NCBI GenBank assembly: GCA_964369605.1 | Contig: CAYJFD010000030.1 | Span: 1 to 25,118, forward strand | Source: CAYJFD01 sp964369605 | Lineage (GTDB): Bacteria > Bacteroidota > Bacteroidia > Bacteroidales > UBA932 | Length of the DNA: 25,118 bases | Direction: 5' to 3' | Shown here: positions 7,874 to 15,931 of the stretch, piece after piece | Numbering within the stretch: position 1 is the stretch's first letter | Layout of the letters: every line of letters begins with the position of its first letter | Notes under the pieces: generated by a model | What the model was told of the DNA's origin: nothing | Database searches by the model: none | What the model saw: only the letters and a program-made list of their open reading frames with translations | Program-made: the position numbers and the translations under genes

Positions 7874-8362
7874 TTACTCATTTAATGCAGCATAAGATGC
7901 GATAATTTCTTTCATCTGACCTGGCTCAAGACGGCCATAAACTTTCTCGCCGATAAGAACTACTGGTGCAAGACCACAAGCTCCTACGCAACGTAAGCAG
8001 TCAATTGAAAACTTACCATCTTCAGTAACCTCTCCTACTTCGATATTAAGTTCACTCTTAATTTCGTTAAGGATATCTTCTACTCCTCTTACATAACAAG
8101 CTGTTCCCATACAAACAGAGATATTGTATTTTCCTTTTGGCTTCATAGTGAAGAAAGAATAGAAAGTAACTACTCCAAAGACCTTAGCCAATGAAATGTT
8201 TAATCCCTTTGCGATCTCTACTTGAACTTCCTCAGGTAAATAACCATATTCACCTTGTACTTTATGTAGAACATTAATTAGTTCTCCAGCGTTATTTCCA
8301 AAAGATTTGCAAATTTCTGCAATTCTTTCTTTTTGACAATTTTGTAATTCTACTTTTGACAT
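7874..8362 (-). CDS. hydC: NADH-linked [FeFe]-hydrogenase, HydC (NuoE-like) subunit
   Basis: A 162-residue thioredoxin-fold [2Fe-2S] protein of the NuoE/HydC family. The N-terminal helical part (about 10-70, with the LIN-VLHKVQGEYGYLP pattern) is followed by the cluster site: Cys84 and Cys89 (CMGTAC), then Cys125 and Cys129 (CVGAC). In NADH-dependent hydrogenases this subunit sits beside the HydB flavin. It is the last gene of the four-gene hydrogenase operon, 11 bases after hydA, and a terminator follows. Length and motifs are complete. An assignment to complex I is rejected, since no other nuo genes are near and HydA is adjacent. Confidence 0.95.
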   Translation of the reverse strand: MSKVELQNCQKERIAEICKSFGNNAGELINVLHKVQGEYGYLPEEVQVEIAKGLNISLAKVFGVVTFYSFFTMKPKGKYNISVCMGTACYVRGVEDILNEIKSELNIEVGEVTEDGKFSIDCLRCVGACGLAPVVLIGEKVYGRLEPGQMKEIIASYAALNE

Positions 8363-8373
8363 TGTTCTACAAA

Positions 8374-10134
8374 TTATTTTTGTTTAGAAAAATAGTGAGT
8401 GTGAAGTAAATGATGAGCCTTCTCACTCATTGGTTTACCTAAGAATTCTTCATATAACTTAATGATATATGGATTCTCGTGCGACTTACGTAGCTTCTTA
8501 GAAGAGTCCTCTCTATAGATAGCCTCAGAACGAGCCTTAACGATCTTAGAGTCTCCACCGTGATATGGCTGACCTGCTCCGCCGATACATCCACCTGGAC
8601 AAGCCATGATTTCGATAGCGTGGAAGTTATACATACCATTTCTAACTCCTTCTAATAACTTACGTGCATTACCTAGAGTATGTGCGATACCGATGTTAAT
8701 CATAGTACCGTTAAAGTCTACAGATGCCTGACGGATTCCTTCAAGACCACGTAACTCAGTGAAATCTAATCTTTCGCACTTATTTCCAGTGAATAATTCA
8801 TAAGCAGTACGAGTAGCTGCCTCGATTACACCACCAGTTGCACCAAAGATAACAGCTGCACCTGTTGATTCTCCTAGTGGATTATCAAAGTCTTCTTCTG
8901 GAAGAGATGTGAAGTCAATATTAGCCATCTTAATTAAAGCTGCTAATTCACGAGTAGTGATTGAGAAGTCCACATCAGGATTTCCATTCTCTTTAAACTC
9001 GTCTCTTTGACACTCATATTTCTTAGCCACACAAGGCATAATAGAAACAACAACTAAGTCCTCTCTCTTAACACCGATCTTCTCAGCATAGTATGATTTA
9101 GCGATAGCACCAAACATCTGCTGTGGAGATTTTGCTGTAGATGGAACATCTAGCATATCTGGGAAATTATACTCGAAGAAGTTAACCCAAGCTGGACAAC
9201 AAGATGTCATGATTGGTAATTTAACATCCTTATCACCACCTAGGAAGCGGCTGATACGATCAAGTAACTCTGCACCTTCTTCCATAATTGTAAGGTCGGC
9301 TGCAAAGTCTGTATCGAATACTTTATCAAATCCTAAAGTACGTAATGCAGCAGCTAATTGACCTGTTACTATAGTACCTGGAGTATAACCAAACTCTTCA
9401 CCTAGAGCTACACGTACAGCAGGAGCTGTTTGAACGATAACTGTCTTAGTAGGATCAGCGATAGCTTTGATTACTTTATGAGTTTGATCTATTTCTGTTA
9501 ATGCTCCAGTAGGACAAACAGCCACACACTGACCACAGAATGTACAGTTAGTATCGATTAGACTGTGCTCAAATGCTGGAGAAACAACAGAAGTGAAACC
9601 TCTGTTAATAGCACTTAGAGTACCTACAGTCTGTACATTATTACAAATAGTCTCACAACGACGACACATCACACATTTATCCATGTCTCTGATGATAGAT
9701 GGAGAAGAATCTTTCTTGTACATTGATACAATCGGATTTTCTACGATGTTCATTTCTCTTACACCTAAAGTAGCTGCTAGAGTTTGTAATTCACATCTAC
9801 CATTTTTCTGACAACATAGACAGTCGTTTGGATGGTCAGAAAGTATTAGCTCAAGAACTGTCTTACGAGCATTTAATACTCTCATTGTATGAGTTTTTAC
9901 CACCATATCAGGGGTACAAAGAGTAGAACAAGAAGGAGCAAGATTTCTACGTCCTTCTACTTCTACAACACAGATTCTACATCCACCTGGACGATTCTCT
10001 ATGTTAAGGTCGTCAAGCTTCATATAGCAAAGAACTGGTATATCTATACCTAGAGTTTTTGCAGCTTGGTAGATAGTAGTTCCACCTTCGACCTCTATAA
10101 CTTTATTATCTATTGTTAATTTTATTTTATCCAT
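8374..10134 (-). CDS. hydA: [FeFe]-hydrogenase catalytic subunit HydA
   Basis: This 586-residue cytoplasmic subunit makes or consumes H2. Domains in order: a plant-type [2Fe-2S] domain (Cys36, 52, 55, 69); a His-ligated [4Fe-4S] site (His101, Cys105, Cys108, Cys114); two [4Fe-4S] clusters (Cys154/157/160/164 and Cys197/200/203/207); and the H-cluster domain from about 230. All three H-cluster loops are intact: TSCCPAW (310-316), MPCVAKKYE (366-374) and EIMACPGGC (508-516). Ligands Cys313, 368, 512 and 516 have the same spacing as the Clostridium CpI enzyme (55, 144 and 4), and the proton-shuttle Cys312 is present. It is therefore predicted active. With HydB and HydC it should form an NADH-linked group A enzyme. 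Whether it bifurcates electrons with ferredoxin cannot be read from sequence. Maturases HydE, HydF and HydG are not in the window. Confidence 0.97.
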   Translation of the reverse strand: MDKIKLTIDNKVIEVEGGTTIYQAAKTLGIDIPVLCYMKLDDLNIENRPGGCRICVVEVEGRRNLAPSCSTLCTPDMVVKTHTMRVLNARKTVLELILSDHPNDCLCCQKNGRCELQTLAATLGVREMNIVENPIVSMYKKDSSPSIIRDMDKCVMCRRCETICNNVQTVGTLSAINRGFTSVVSPAFEHSLIDTNCTFCGQCVAVCPTGALTEIDQTHKVIKAIADPTKTVIVQTAPAVRVALGEEFGYTPGTIVTGQLAAALRTLGFDKVFDTDFAADLTIMEEGAELLDRISRFLGGDKDVKLPIMTSCCPAWVNFFEYNFPDMLDVPSTAKSPQQMFGAIAKSYYAEKIGVKREDLVVVSIMPCVAKKYECQRDEFKENGNPDVDFSITTRELAALIKMANIDFTSLPEEDFDNPLGESTGAAVIFGATGGVIEAATRTAYELFTGNKCERLDFTELRGLEGIRQASVDFNGTMINIGIAHTLGNARKLLEGVRNGMYNFHAIEIMACPGGCIGGAGQPYHGGDSKIVKARSEAIYREDSSKKLRKSHENPYIIKLYEEFLGKPMSEKAHHLLHTHYFSKQK

Positions 10135-10142
10135 AATATTGC

Positions 10143-11933
10143 TTATTCAATCGTTATTGCATTAAACTTACATTTCTCAACACAAGCTCCACAACGAATA
10201 CATTTATCTTGGTCGATAACGTGTTTCTGCTTCTTCTCACCTTGAATCGCGCTAACTGGACATACTCTTGAACAAGCAGTACATCCGATACACTTATCAG
10301 GGATGATTACATATGATTGCATTGACTTACACTTATGCGCAGGACACTTCTTATCTACTACGTGAGATACATACTCATCCCAGAAGTTATTAAGTGTCGA
10401 AAGAACTGGGTTAGGAGAAGTTTGTCCTAATCCACAAAGTGCTGTGTCTTTAATTACATCAGATAAATTTCTAAGCTTCTCTAGATCTTCAAGAGTACCT
10501 TTACCTTCGATGATTTTGTCTAGAAGTTCTTCTAGACGCATATTACCGATACGACAAGGAGCACACTTACCGCAAGACTCCTCAACTGTAAATGAAAGAT
10601 AGAACTTAGCGATAGATACCATACAGTCATCTTCATCCATAACGATCATACCACCTGATCCCATCATAGAACCTGCAGCAGTAAGATTATCATAGTCGAT
10701 AGGTGTATCTAAATCTTTCTCAGTTAAACAACCTCCAGAAGGACCTCCTGTTTGTACAGCCTTGAATTTCTTGCCATCTTTGATACCACCACCGATTTCA
10801 TAGATAACCTCTCTTAGTGTAAGACCCATAGGGATCTCAATAAGACCTACATTATTAATTTTACCTGCTAAAGCAAATACCTTAGTACCTTTTGATCTTT
10901 CAGTACCGATAGATGCAAACCACTCTGCTCCTTTAAGGATAATTACAGGAATGTTAGCAAATGTTTCAACATTATTTACGTTTGTTGGCTTTCCTAAGTA
11001 ACCACTCTCAGCTGGGAATGGTGGCTTTACTGTAGGTTCACCTCTATGTCCTTCCATTGAGTGGATAAGAGCTGTTTCCTCTCCACAAACGAAAGCACCT
11101 GCTCCATAACGAATTTCGATATCAAAATCAAAACCGCTTCCTAAGATATCTTCTCCTAGAAGACCCATCTCACGAGCTTGGTTCATAGCGATAATTAAAC
11201 GCTCTACTGCTAGAGGGTACTCTGCACGGATATAGATAAGACCTTTTGTAGCCCCGATACAATATCCATTGATGATCATCGCCTCAAGAAGAGTATGAGG
11301 ATCACTCTCTAAGATAGAACGGTCCATAAATGCTCCTGGGTCTCCCTCGTCAGCATTACATACTACATATTTTTGATCAGCTTTATTCTTAGATGCGATT
11401 TCCCACTTAAGACCTGTTGGGAAACCTCCACCACCTCTACCTCTTAGGCCAGACTTCTTAATAGTTTCAATACTAACCTCTGGTCTATCCTCTAGTACCT
11501 GTGCTAGTGCTGCATAACCATCTCTTGCTATATATTCTTCGATGTTCTCTGGATTAATAAATCCACAGTTTCTAAGAGCTATACGTAACTGCTTTTGGTA
11601 GAAGCCCATTTGCTTTGAATCAGTAATGTGCGTGTTAGTCTCTGGATCTTCATAAAGTAATCTCTCTACTTTACGACCTTTAACTACGTGCTCTTGAATA
11701 ATTTCAACAGCATCCTTTGGTTCTACTCTAGTATAGAATGTATTATCAGGAATTACCTTAACGATAGGTCCTCTTTCACAGAATCCAAAACATCCAGTTA
11801 CTACTACTTGTGCTTCGTTTTCCATACCTGCGTTCTTGATCTCTGATCTTAGATTAGAGATAAGCGCCATACTTTCAGAGGCATTACATCCCGTACCTCC
11901 GCAGACTAATAAGTGCATTTTGTATTTAGACAT
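10143..11933 (-). CDS. hydB: Hydrogenase NADH/FMN subunit HydB (NuoF-like)
   Basis: A 596-residue flavoprotein that binds NADH and FMN and passes electrons to or from HydA. It combines an N-terminal thioredoxin-like [2Fe-2S] domain (Cys11, 16, 48, 52); the NuoF core with the NADH/FMN glycine loop GLRGRGGGGFPTGLKW (162-177), CNADEGDPGAFMDR (192-205) and GAGAFVCGEETAL (277-289); a NuoF [4Fe-4S] site (Cys454, 457, 460 and 500); and a C-terminal two-cluster ferredoxin domain (Cys548/551/554/558 and Cys578/581/584/588). The extra C-terminal ferredoxin and N-terminal 2Fe-2S domains separate it from plain NuoF and are usual in HydB. A further pair, Cys530 and Cys535, could bind metal. It lies five bases after the small 2Fe-2S gene and eight bases before hydA. 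Confidence 0.97.
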   Translation of the reverse strand: MSKYKMHLLVCGGTGCNASESMALISNLRSEIKNAGMENEAQVVVTGCFGFCERGPIVKVIPDNTFYTRVEPKDAVEIIQEHVVKGRKVERLLYEDPETNTHITDSKQMGFYQKQLRIALRNCGFINPENIEEYIARDGYAALAQVLEDRPEVSIETIKKSGLRGRGGGGFPTGLKWEIASKNKADQKYVVCNADEGDPGAFMDRSILESDPHTLLEAMIINGYCIGATKGLIYIRAEYPLAVERLIIAMNQAREMGLLGEDILGSGFDFDIEIRYGAGAFVCGEETALIHSMEGHRGEPTVKPPFPAESGYLGKPTNVNNVETFANIPVIILKGAEWFASIGTERSKGTKVFALAGKINNVGLIEIPMGLTLREVIYEIGGGIKDGKKFKAVQTGGPSGGCLTEKDLDTPIDYDNLTAAGSMMGSGGMIVMDEDDCMVSIAKFYLSFTVEESCGKCAPCRIGNMRLEELLDKIIEGKGTLEDLEKLRNLSDVIKDTALCGLGQTSPNPVLSTLNNFWDEYVSHVVDKKCPAHKCKSMQSYVIIPDKCIGCTACSRVCPVSAIQGEKKQKHVIDQDKCIRCGACVEKCKFNAITIE

Positions 11934-11938
11934 AGTAC

Positions 11939-12340
11939 TTAGTTTTTATCGTTAATGGTTTGATAGTTAACTGGAATGATTCCATCCACTAACTCGCCTT
12001 TAAGAATATATTTATCTACTATTTCGTTAGCTTTCTCAGTACTAACGTTTCCAAATACTATTGGCTCTTCACCAGGTTTGGTGATTTCAATAGTAGGTTC
12101 TGCAAAGCAGTAACCCATACAACCACTCTGTGTAACGATTGCAGGAATACCATCTTTATCGATACGATCGATGACAGTATTCATCACAGCACGAGCGCCA
12201 GCAGCGATTCCGCAAGTCGCCATAGCAACTCTTACTTTAATAAGATTCTCAGAGTTTTCGCTTTTCTCTCTGATATTGATCTCATTTTCAAACTGTTGCT
12301 TCATTTTACGTAAATCTGCAAGTGATTTGATTTTGCTCAT
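11939..12340 (-). CDS. Small thioredoxin-like ferredoxin-family protein with three Cys
   Basis: A 133-residue protein and first gene of the hydrogenase operon, five bases before hydB. The C-terminal two thirds resemble the [2Fe-2S] thioredoxin-like domain at the start of HydB and in NuoE. The pattern is TCGIAAGA with Cys43, then SGCMGYC with Cys74 and Cys78, and a trailing GNVSTEKANEIVDKYI helix. Only three cysteines exist in the whole chain, where a classical [2Fe-2S] site needs four. The CGIAAGAR form is, as I recall, shared by homologues in hydrogenase operons of Clostridia, so this looks like a family trait rather than damage. The N-terminal 35 residues look helical and charged. It may be an accessory or small electron-carrying subunit; whether it binds a cluster is open. 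Confidence 0.85.
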   Translation of the reverse strand: MSKIKSLADLRKMKQQFENEINIREKSENSENLIKVRVAMATCGIAAGARAVMNTVIDRIDKDGIPAIVTQSGCMGYCFAEPTIEITKPGEEPIVFGNVSTEKANEIVDKYILKGELVDGIIPVNYQTINDKN

Positions 12341-12398
12341 AGAATCAAAAATTAATTGTTAATATTAAATTATTACTTTTATTACTTTATATAATTGG

Positions 12399-12406
12399 CA
12401 AATATA
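12399..12406 (-). promoter_or_regulatory. -7 box of the hydrogenase operon
   Basis: The minus strand reads TATATTTG followed by C, a full TAnnTTTG match, 58 bases before the ATG at 12340, leaving a leader of about 52 bases. It lies in the 155-base gap between the regulatory-looking operon and the hydrogenase genes, so the latter can be transcribed alone. No terminator hairpin was seen in the gap, so read-through from upstream is also possible. The leader holds ATTAACAA (minus, 12356-12363), which resembles a half-site for the redox regulator Rex. Confidence 0.6.
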
Positions 12407-12495
12407 TACATACATTATATTATTACCTAATATTTTTACTAAATTATACAAATATCATTTAAAGTGAAGTAAAAAGGTAAGAAAACGGTTAAAAA

Positions 12496-13044
12496 TTATC
12501 TATTTTCTGATAATTCTGACATGTTTTCTTTAATCATTTCCTCTAGATATCTTATAATGGAAGGACTATTTAATGGGAGCCCATCTAACTCTTCTCTTAT
12601 CTCCTTAGTATCAAAATCATAGACCTGATTATTAAAGGAATATTCATATAAAAAGTCTATATCCACATTAGATGAGACTAAGAGCATCACTGCGTTCGCA
12701 ATATCACCCAAAGGAGGCCTGTCAATATTTGAATGCTTAAAAGAAGTATAAACCCTCGTGCCAACTCCGACTTCGGAGTCTATCTCTATGCTTCCTCCGC
12801 TCTGCAGAGCAGTTTGTTTTAAAAGGGGAATTCCCATTCCGACCTTTCTTGTCGTTCTTGAAGTAAAAAAAGGATCTGGTAGGCGCTCAACCTGCTCCTT
12901 ACTCATTCCTTTTCCATTGTCAATTATGGTTATTTCTAATAAATCATCAGAAATATTCTCATTTACCAATATCTGAATTAGTTTCGCTCCTGCACTTATT
13001 GAATTTTGGACTATATCCAACACGTGCATCGATAAATCATTCAT
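12496..13044 (-). CDS. Stand-alone HATPase (histidine-kinase-like ATPase) protein
   Basis: A 182-residue protein made almost wholly of a GHKL/Bergerat ATP-binding fold. It shows the N box DIVQNSISAGA (10-20, Asn14), the G1 box DNGKGM (42-47) and the G2 box GMGIPLLKQTA (69-79), followed by SEVGVGTRVY (90-99). There is no sensor domain, no dimerisation helix with a phospho-accepting His and no membrane segment. It is therefore not a usual sensor kinase; it may act as an anti-sigma-like or partner-binding ATPase. The tail (about 105-182) is unlike known kinase tails that I can name. It is the last gene of the six-gene operon next to the hydrogenase genes, five bases after the PHP gene. An alternative start is Met6. 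Confidence 0.88.
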   Translation of the reverse strand: MNDLSMHVLDIVQNSISAGAKLIQILVNENISDDLLEITIIDNGKGMSKEQVERLPDPFFTSRTTRKVGMGIPLLKQTALQSGGSIEIDSEVGVGTRVYTSFKHSNIDRPPLGDIANAVMLLVSSNVDIDFLYEYSFNNQVYDFDTKEIREELDGLPLNSPSIIRYLEEMIKENMSELSENR

Positions 13045-13049
13045 CGTTT

Positions 13050-13802
13050 CTATAGTTTAGATACCTCAACATAACGCCCATCTTCACGTTTCAATGCCTT
13101 TTTGATCTCATCAAAAGACAACTCTTCCATATAGAAAGAAGTATGACACCCGAGATAGTCCGCAGGATAATGCGCATCACTAGAGCGTATATAGGAAGTA
13201 TTTAGTTTTGAAATGTATTTATTCTGTGATATAAATGTATCTATATCACATTTTTTTGAAAATTCTAAAGCCTCAAACTCTAAGTCAAAAGGGACAAATC
13301 CTAGCTGAGAAATTATGGAGTTCTGTTTCTTGTCTATATGAGCAGGAATGAATATTCCTCCCAGAGAGTGAACAAAATCAGCTACTTGATTTACTGTTTG
13401 GTTAATGGCCGATATCAACAAATACTCCTCCTCTTTAATTACATTTTCCTGAGCATCCACAAGTAATTGGTAGCCAAAGAAGTCTACATTATTTGGGATT
13501 TTAGGTAAATGTTCTTCTAGATACGATTGAAGAGCATCCAGATTTTCTTCTCCATCCACAAAAGCAAGGCAATGCACCTCCTCACTAGTGGTTATCTCTG
13601 CTCCACATAGTATAAGGGGTAATTCATTATTTAGAGACTTCTTTATCTCTCTTGCTTGAAGTGTTGAATTATGATCAGTTATTCCAACTATATCATATTC
13701 TTTTTCTTTTGCTTTTGACACAAGAAATGCCGGGGTCATATCTATATCACCGCATGGAGATAGGACCGTATGTGTATGAAGATCTGCCTTAAACAGCTTC
13801 AT
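13050..13802 (-). CDS. PHP-domain metal-dependent phosphoesterase
   Basis: A 250-residue PHP (polymerase and histidinol phosphatase) protein, predicted cytoplasmic. Metal-binding motifs are DLHTHT (7-12, His9 and His11), GITDHN (40-45, Asp43 and His44), GAEIT with Glu69, His77 in EVHCLAF, PAHID with His155, and SSDAH with Asp209 and His211. All of the usual trinuclear-site residues can be placed, so it should be active as a phosphoesterase. The substrate is unknown; related small PHP proteins cleave nucleotides or phosphate esters. It is three bases after the DRTGG gene and five before the HATPase gene. The context suggests a role in a signalling circuit (inference), for example removing a phosphate or degrading a nucleotide signal. 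Confidence 0.92.
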   Translation of the reverse strand: MKLFKADLHTHTVLSPCGDIDMTPAFLVSKAKEKEYDIVGITDHNSTLQAREIKKSLNNELPLILCGAEITTSEEVHCLAFVDGEENLDALQSYLEEHLPKIPNNVDFFGYQLLVDAQENVIKEEEYLLISAINQTVNQVADFVHSLGGIFIPAHIDKKQNSIISQLGFVPFDLEFEALEFSKKCDIDTFISQNKYISKLNTSYIRSSDAHYPADYLGCHTSFYMEELSFDEIKKALKREDGRYVEVSKL

Positions 13803-13805
13803 TTA

Positions 13806-14147
13806 TTACTTCTCTTGTTGAAAAAGTACGTACAACTTACCGCTAAGCTCAAAGGTTTGATCCGAAGATCCTAAAATAGGAATATTTTCTTCCTCTGATA
13901 CAGCGATAGCATCTTCATCTGGCTTATGTCCATGTACTAAGATAATACAAGGTAGATCTTTTAAGCTAGCTATTGCCATCACGTTCTTATGTGTTTGCAG
14001 AGTTAGCCACGCCTGCCCCTCTTGAGCAAAACCCATTACATCAGATAGTAGGTCTGAAACATAAGCTCCTGTTACCTCTTTCTCTAGGCCTTCTGCACCT
14101 GAATAAACCGTTAGGTTTAATTTTTGTATTAAATCATTAACTGTCAT
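13806..14147 (-). CDS. DRTGG-domain protein (second copy in operon)
   Basis: A 113-residue single-domain protein resembling the DRTGG fold found in the phosphotransacetylase N-terminal region and some CBS-domain proteins. It has an N-terminal helix and strand (VNDLIQKLNLTVYSGAEGL), the characteristic VSDLLSDVM segment (30-38), then alternating strands and helices (WLTLQTHKNVMAIASL, CIILVHGH, EENIPILGSSDQTFEL). It is a paralogue of the first gene of the same operon: both are about 114 residues and share the (V/A)SDL(L/M)SDV(M/L) core. DRTGG domains are thought to bind nucleotides or regulate partner enzymes, but no activity is proven for stand-alone forms. It lies six bases after the hydrogenase-like gene and three before the PHP gene. 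Confidence 0.85.
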   Translation of the reverse strand: MTVNDLIQKLNLTVYSGAEGLEKEVTGAYVSDLLSDVMGFAQEGQAWLTLQTHKNVMAIASLKDLPCIILVHGHKPDEDAIAVSEEENIPILGSSDQTFELSGKLYVLFQQEK

Positions 14148-14153
14148 AATATA

Positions 14154-15494
14154 TTATTTTCTTTTATTTATAAAGCGTTCATTTCCCCACACCTTCTCCA
14201 TTAGCTCGATGGCCTCCTCTATTTTCAAGGATCCTTCTTTCTCATAGATAGCCTGCATAAAGATACAGTTACTTAAGATAGCGTCATCTCTAACTATGTC
14301 AGCTGCAAGAGCCTCACAACTTGGAGCTCCACAAGCTCCACAGTCAATATCAGGTAAGACATCTCTTAACATTCTAGCCATCTCCATCTTTTTGATAGCC
14401 TTATTGATGTCCTTATCATATTTAATCATCGATCTAGGTTCTATCGAATCGATTTTAAAATTTTCAGAAATTATTCTTTTATAATCACTTGTTAAACTAT
14501 GCGTACATTCCTTTGTTTTAGCCTTTTTTCTTAAAGTATCAGCCATAACAAAACGATTACTCTGAGTTAAAATTCCACCTGCACACGATTCATCACAAAT
14601 TCTTAACTCGATGTAATCAAGCCCTTCACCTAATTCCTCATCCTCTAATCTCTCTAGAAACTCTATGACATTATATAAACCATCTATAGCTAATGCTGAC
14701 CCTTCTATAAATGAGGACTCACCTCCTGTTGTAGGCCAAAGCACTCCCCTAGACGATATCTCTTTACTTGCGGTAATAGTTCTTCCTGAATATGACTTAC
14801 TCTTATAAGCAGCCATTACCTTATTATATACAAAGTCCATATTTAAGACTCCAGTAATAGGGGAAGAATAACCCCCGATTGGAGATTTGATAGCTGCTGT
14901 CTTGGCGATACAAGGAGTAATATAAAATATACCTATTGATTTATCATCACCATAGGCCTCTTTATGTTTTTTATGATAATACATCGCTGTTATCTCAAGA
15001 GGAGGCAACATTAGCATTATCCTATCTAATAAGGCAGGGAATCGTACTTGAATTAAACGAATTACTGCTGGGCAGAAGCAAGATATAATTGGCTTCTCTG
15101 GAGCATTATCCACGTAGGTATTAATTTCCGATACAAGTGAATCTACACTCTGCTCCACTGTTACTATATTTGTAAAGCCCATATCAGATAATATCTCATC
15201 TACGATATCTGGAGTTAGTGACTTCGGGAACTGCGTATAGAACACTGCTGGAACCAAAATAACTCTCTCATCATAAGTTTGAGCCTCTGAGAAATCATCA
15301 TCTCTTACCTGTATAGCCCTTACAGGACACACTTTAAAACATTCCCCACACTCTATACACCAGTCAGCATACAATAAAGCCTTTCCTCCCTTTACGCGCA
15401 ATGCCTCAGTTGGGCAAACTCGCATACAGTGAGAACAGCCAATACAAATATCTGTATCTACGCTCAAAGTTCCGTGAAATGTATTATGTTCCAT
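14154..15494 (-). CDS. HydS-like putative sensory [FeFe]-hydrogenase homologue
   Basis: A 446-residue iron-sulfur protein. Domains: two [4Fe-4S] ferredoxin clusters (Cys17/20/23/27 and Cys46/49/52/56); an [FeFe]-hydrogenase H-cluster domain (about 75-320); and a C-terminal [4Fe-4S] motif Cys385-x2-Cys388-x4-Cys393-x16-Cys410. The four H-cluster cysteines are kept (Cys141, 195, 300, 304), but the loops differ from the catalytic enzyme: SCFCP for TSCCP, with Phe140 at the proton-shuttle Cys position; TPCIAK for MPCxxK; and CDESCAGG for CPGGC. These features fit the putative sensory group C/D (HydS) rather than an efficient enzyme; no PAS domain is present. An upstream TTG at 15515 would add seven residues and overlap the previous gene, so the ATG at 15494 is preferred; it leaves a 13-base gap. 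It sits mid-operon beside ATPase, DRTGG and PHP genes. Confidence 0.9.
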   Translation of the reverse strand: MEHNTFHGTLSVDTDICIGCSHCMRVCPTEALRVKGGKALLYADWCIECGECFKVCPVRAIQVRDDDFSEAQTYDERVILVPAVFYTQFPKSLTPDIVDEILSDMGFTNIVTVEQSVDSLVSEINTYVDNAPEKPIISCFCPAVIRLIQVRFPALLDRIMLMLPPLEITAMYYHKKHKEAYGDDKSIGIFYITPCIAKTAAIKSPIGGYSSPITGVLNMDFVYNKVMAAYKSKSYSGRTITASKEISSRGVLWPTTGGESSFIEGSALAIDGLYNVIEFLERLEDEELGEGLDYIELRICDESCAGGILTQSNRFVMADTLRKKAKTKECTHSLTSDYKRIISENFKIDSIEPRSMIKYDKDINKAIKKMEMARMLRDVLPDIDCGACGAPSCEALAADIVRDDAILSNCIFMQAIYEKEGSLKIEEAIELMEKVWGNERFINKRK

Positions 15495-15507
15495 AGTTTT
15501 TAAAAGT

Positions 15508-15921
15508 CTAAACAAACTTGATAAAGATCTCTACTCTCGTTCCTACTCCCACTTCAGATGTAATATTCAAGTCATCTACATTATCTTTTATATTTGGCAG
15601 ACCCATACCTGCTCCAAATCCCATCTCTCTAACTGCTGGTGAGGCTGTAGAAAAGCCTTTAACCATAGCTTGCGCAATATCTGGAATACCAGGTCCAACA
15701 TCCTGTAACACCACTCTTATTCCTTCATTATCTATAGTGCTTACGATGTCTCCGCCATTAGCGTGAGCCACCATATTCACCTCAGCTTCATAAAGGGCAA
15801 CAACAGCTCTTTTAACGACCGTTGGATTTACCCCTAACTGCTTCAGCGTCTTTTTTATTTGAGAAGATGCATATCCTGCACGAGTAAAATCTCCTGCCTC
15901 TACTTTATATTCTTGTATCAT
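15508..15921 (-). CDS. RsbW/SpoIIAB-like anti-sigma-type ATPase
   Basis: A 137-residue GHKL ATPase of the RsbW/SpoIIAB/RsbT type, with no other domain. The ATP-binding boxes are EAEVNMVAHANGG (45-57, Glu45 and Asn49), DVGPGI (74-79) and GFGAGMGLPN (101-110), followed by SEVGVGTRVEIFIK. In Firmicutes such proteins are switch kinases that bind sigma factors or phosphorylate STAS-domain partners on Ser. No STAS protein or sigma factor is encoded nearby, so the partner is unknown, and could be one of the DRTGG proteins or the hydrogenase-like protein (inference). It is second in the operon, ten bases after the first DRTGG gene and 13 before the HydS-like gene. Confidence 0.92.
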   Translation of the reverse strand: MIQEYKVEAGDFTRAGYASSQIKKTLKQLGVNPTVVKRAVVALYEAEVNMVAHANGGDIVSTIDNEGIRVVLQDVGPGIPDIAQAMVKGFSTASPAVREMGFGAGMGLPNIKDNVDDLNITSEVGVGTRVEIFIKFV

Positions 15922-15931
15922 GTCTCAAATA

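Noticed and set aside
7874..12340. Fragment of respiratory complex I (nuoEFG)
   Set aside because: The large subunit has all three H-cluster loops, HydB has the extra ferredoxin domain, and no membrane subunits follow.
15492..15515. TTG start at 15515 for the HydS-like gene, overlapping the ATPase gene
   Set aside because: An in-frame ATG 21 bases later leaves a normal 13-base gap, and the extra residues add no motif.
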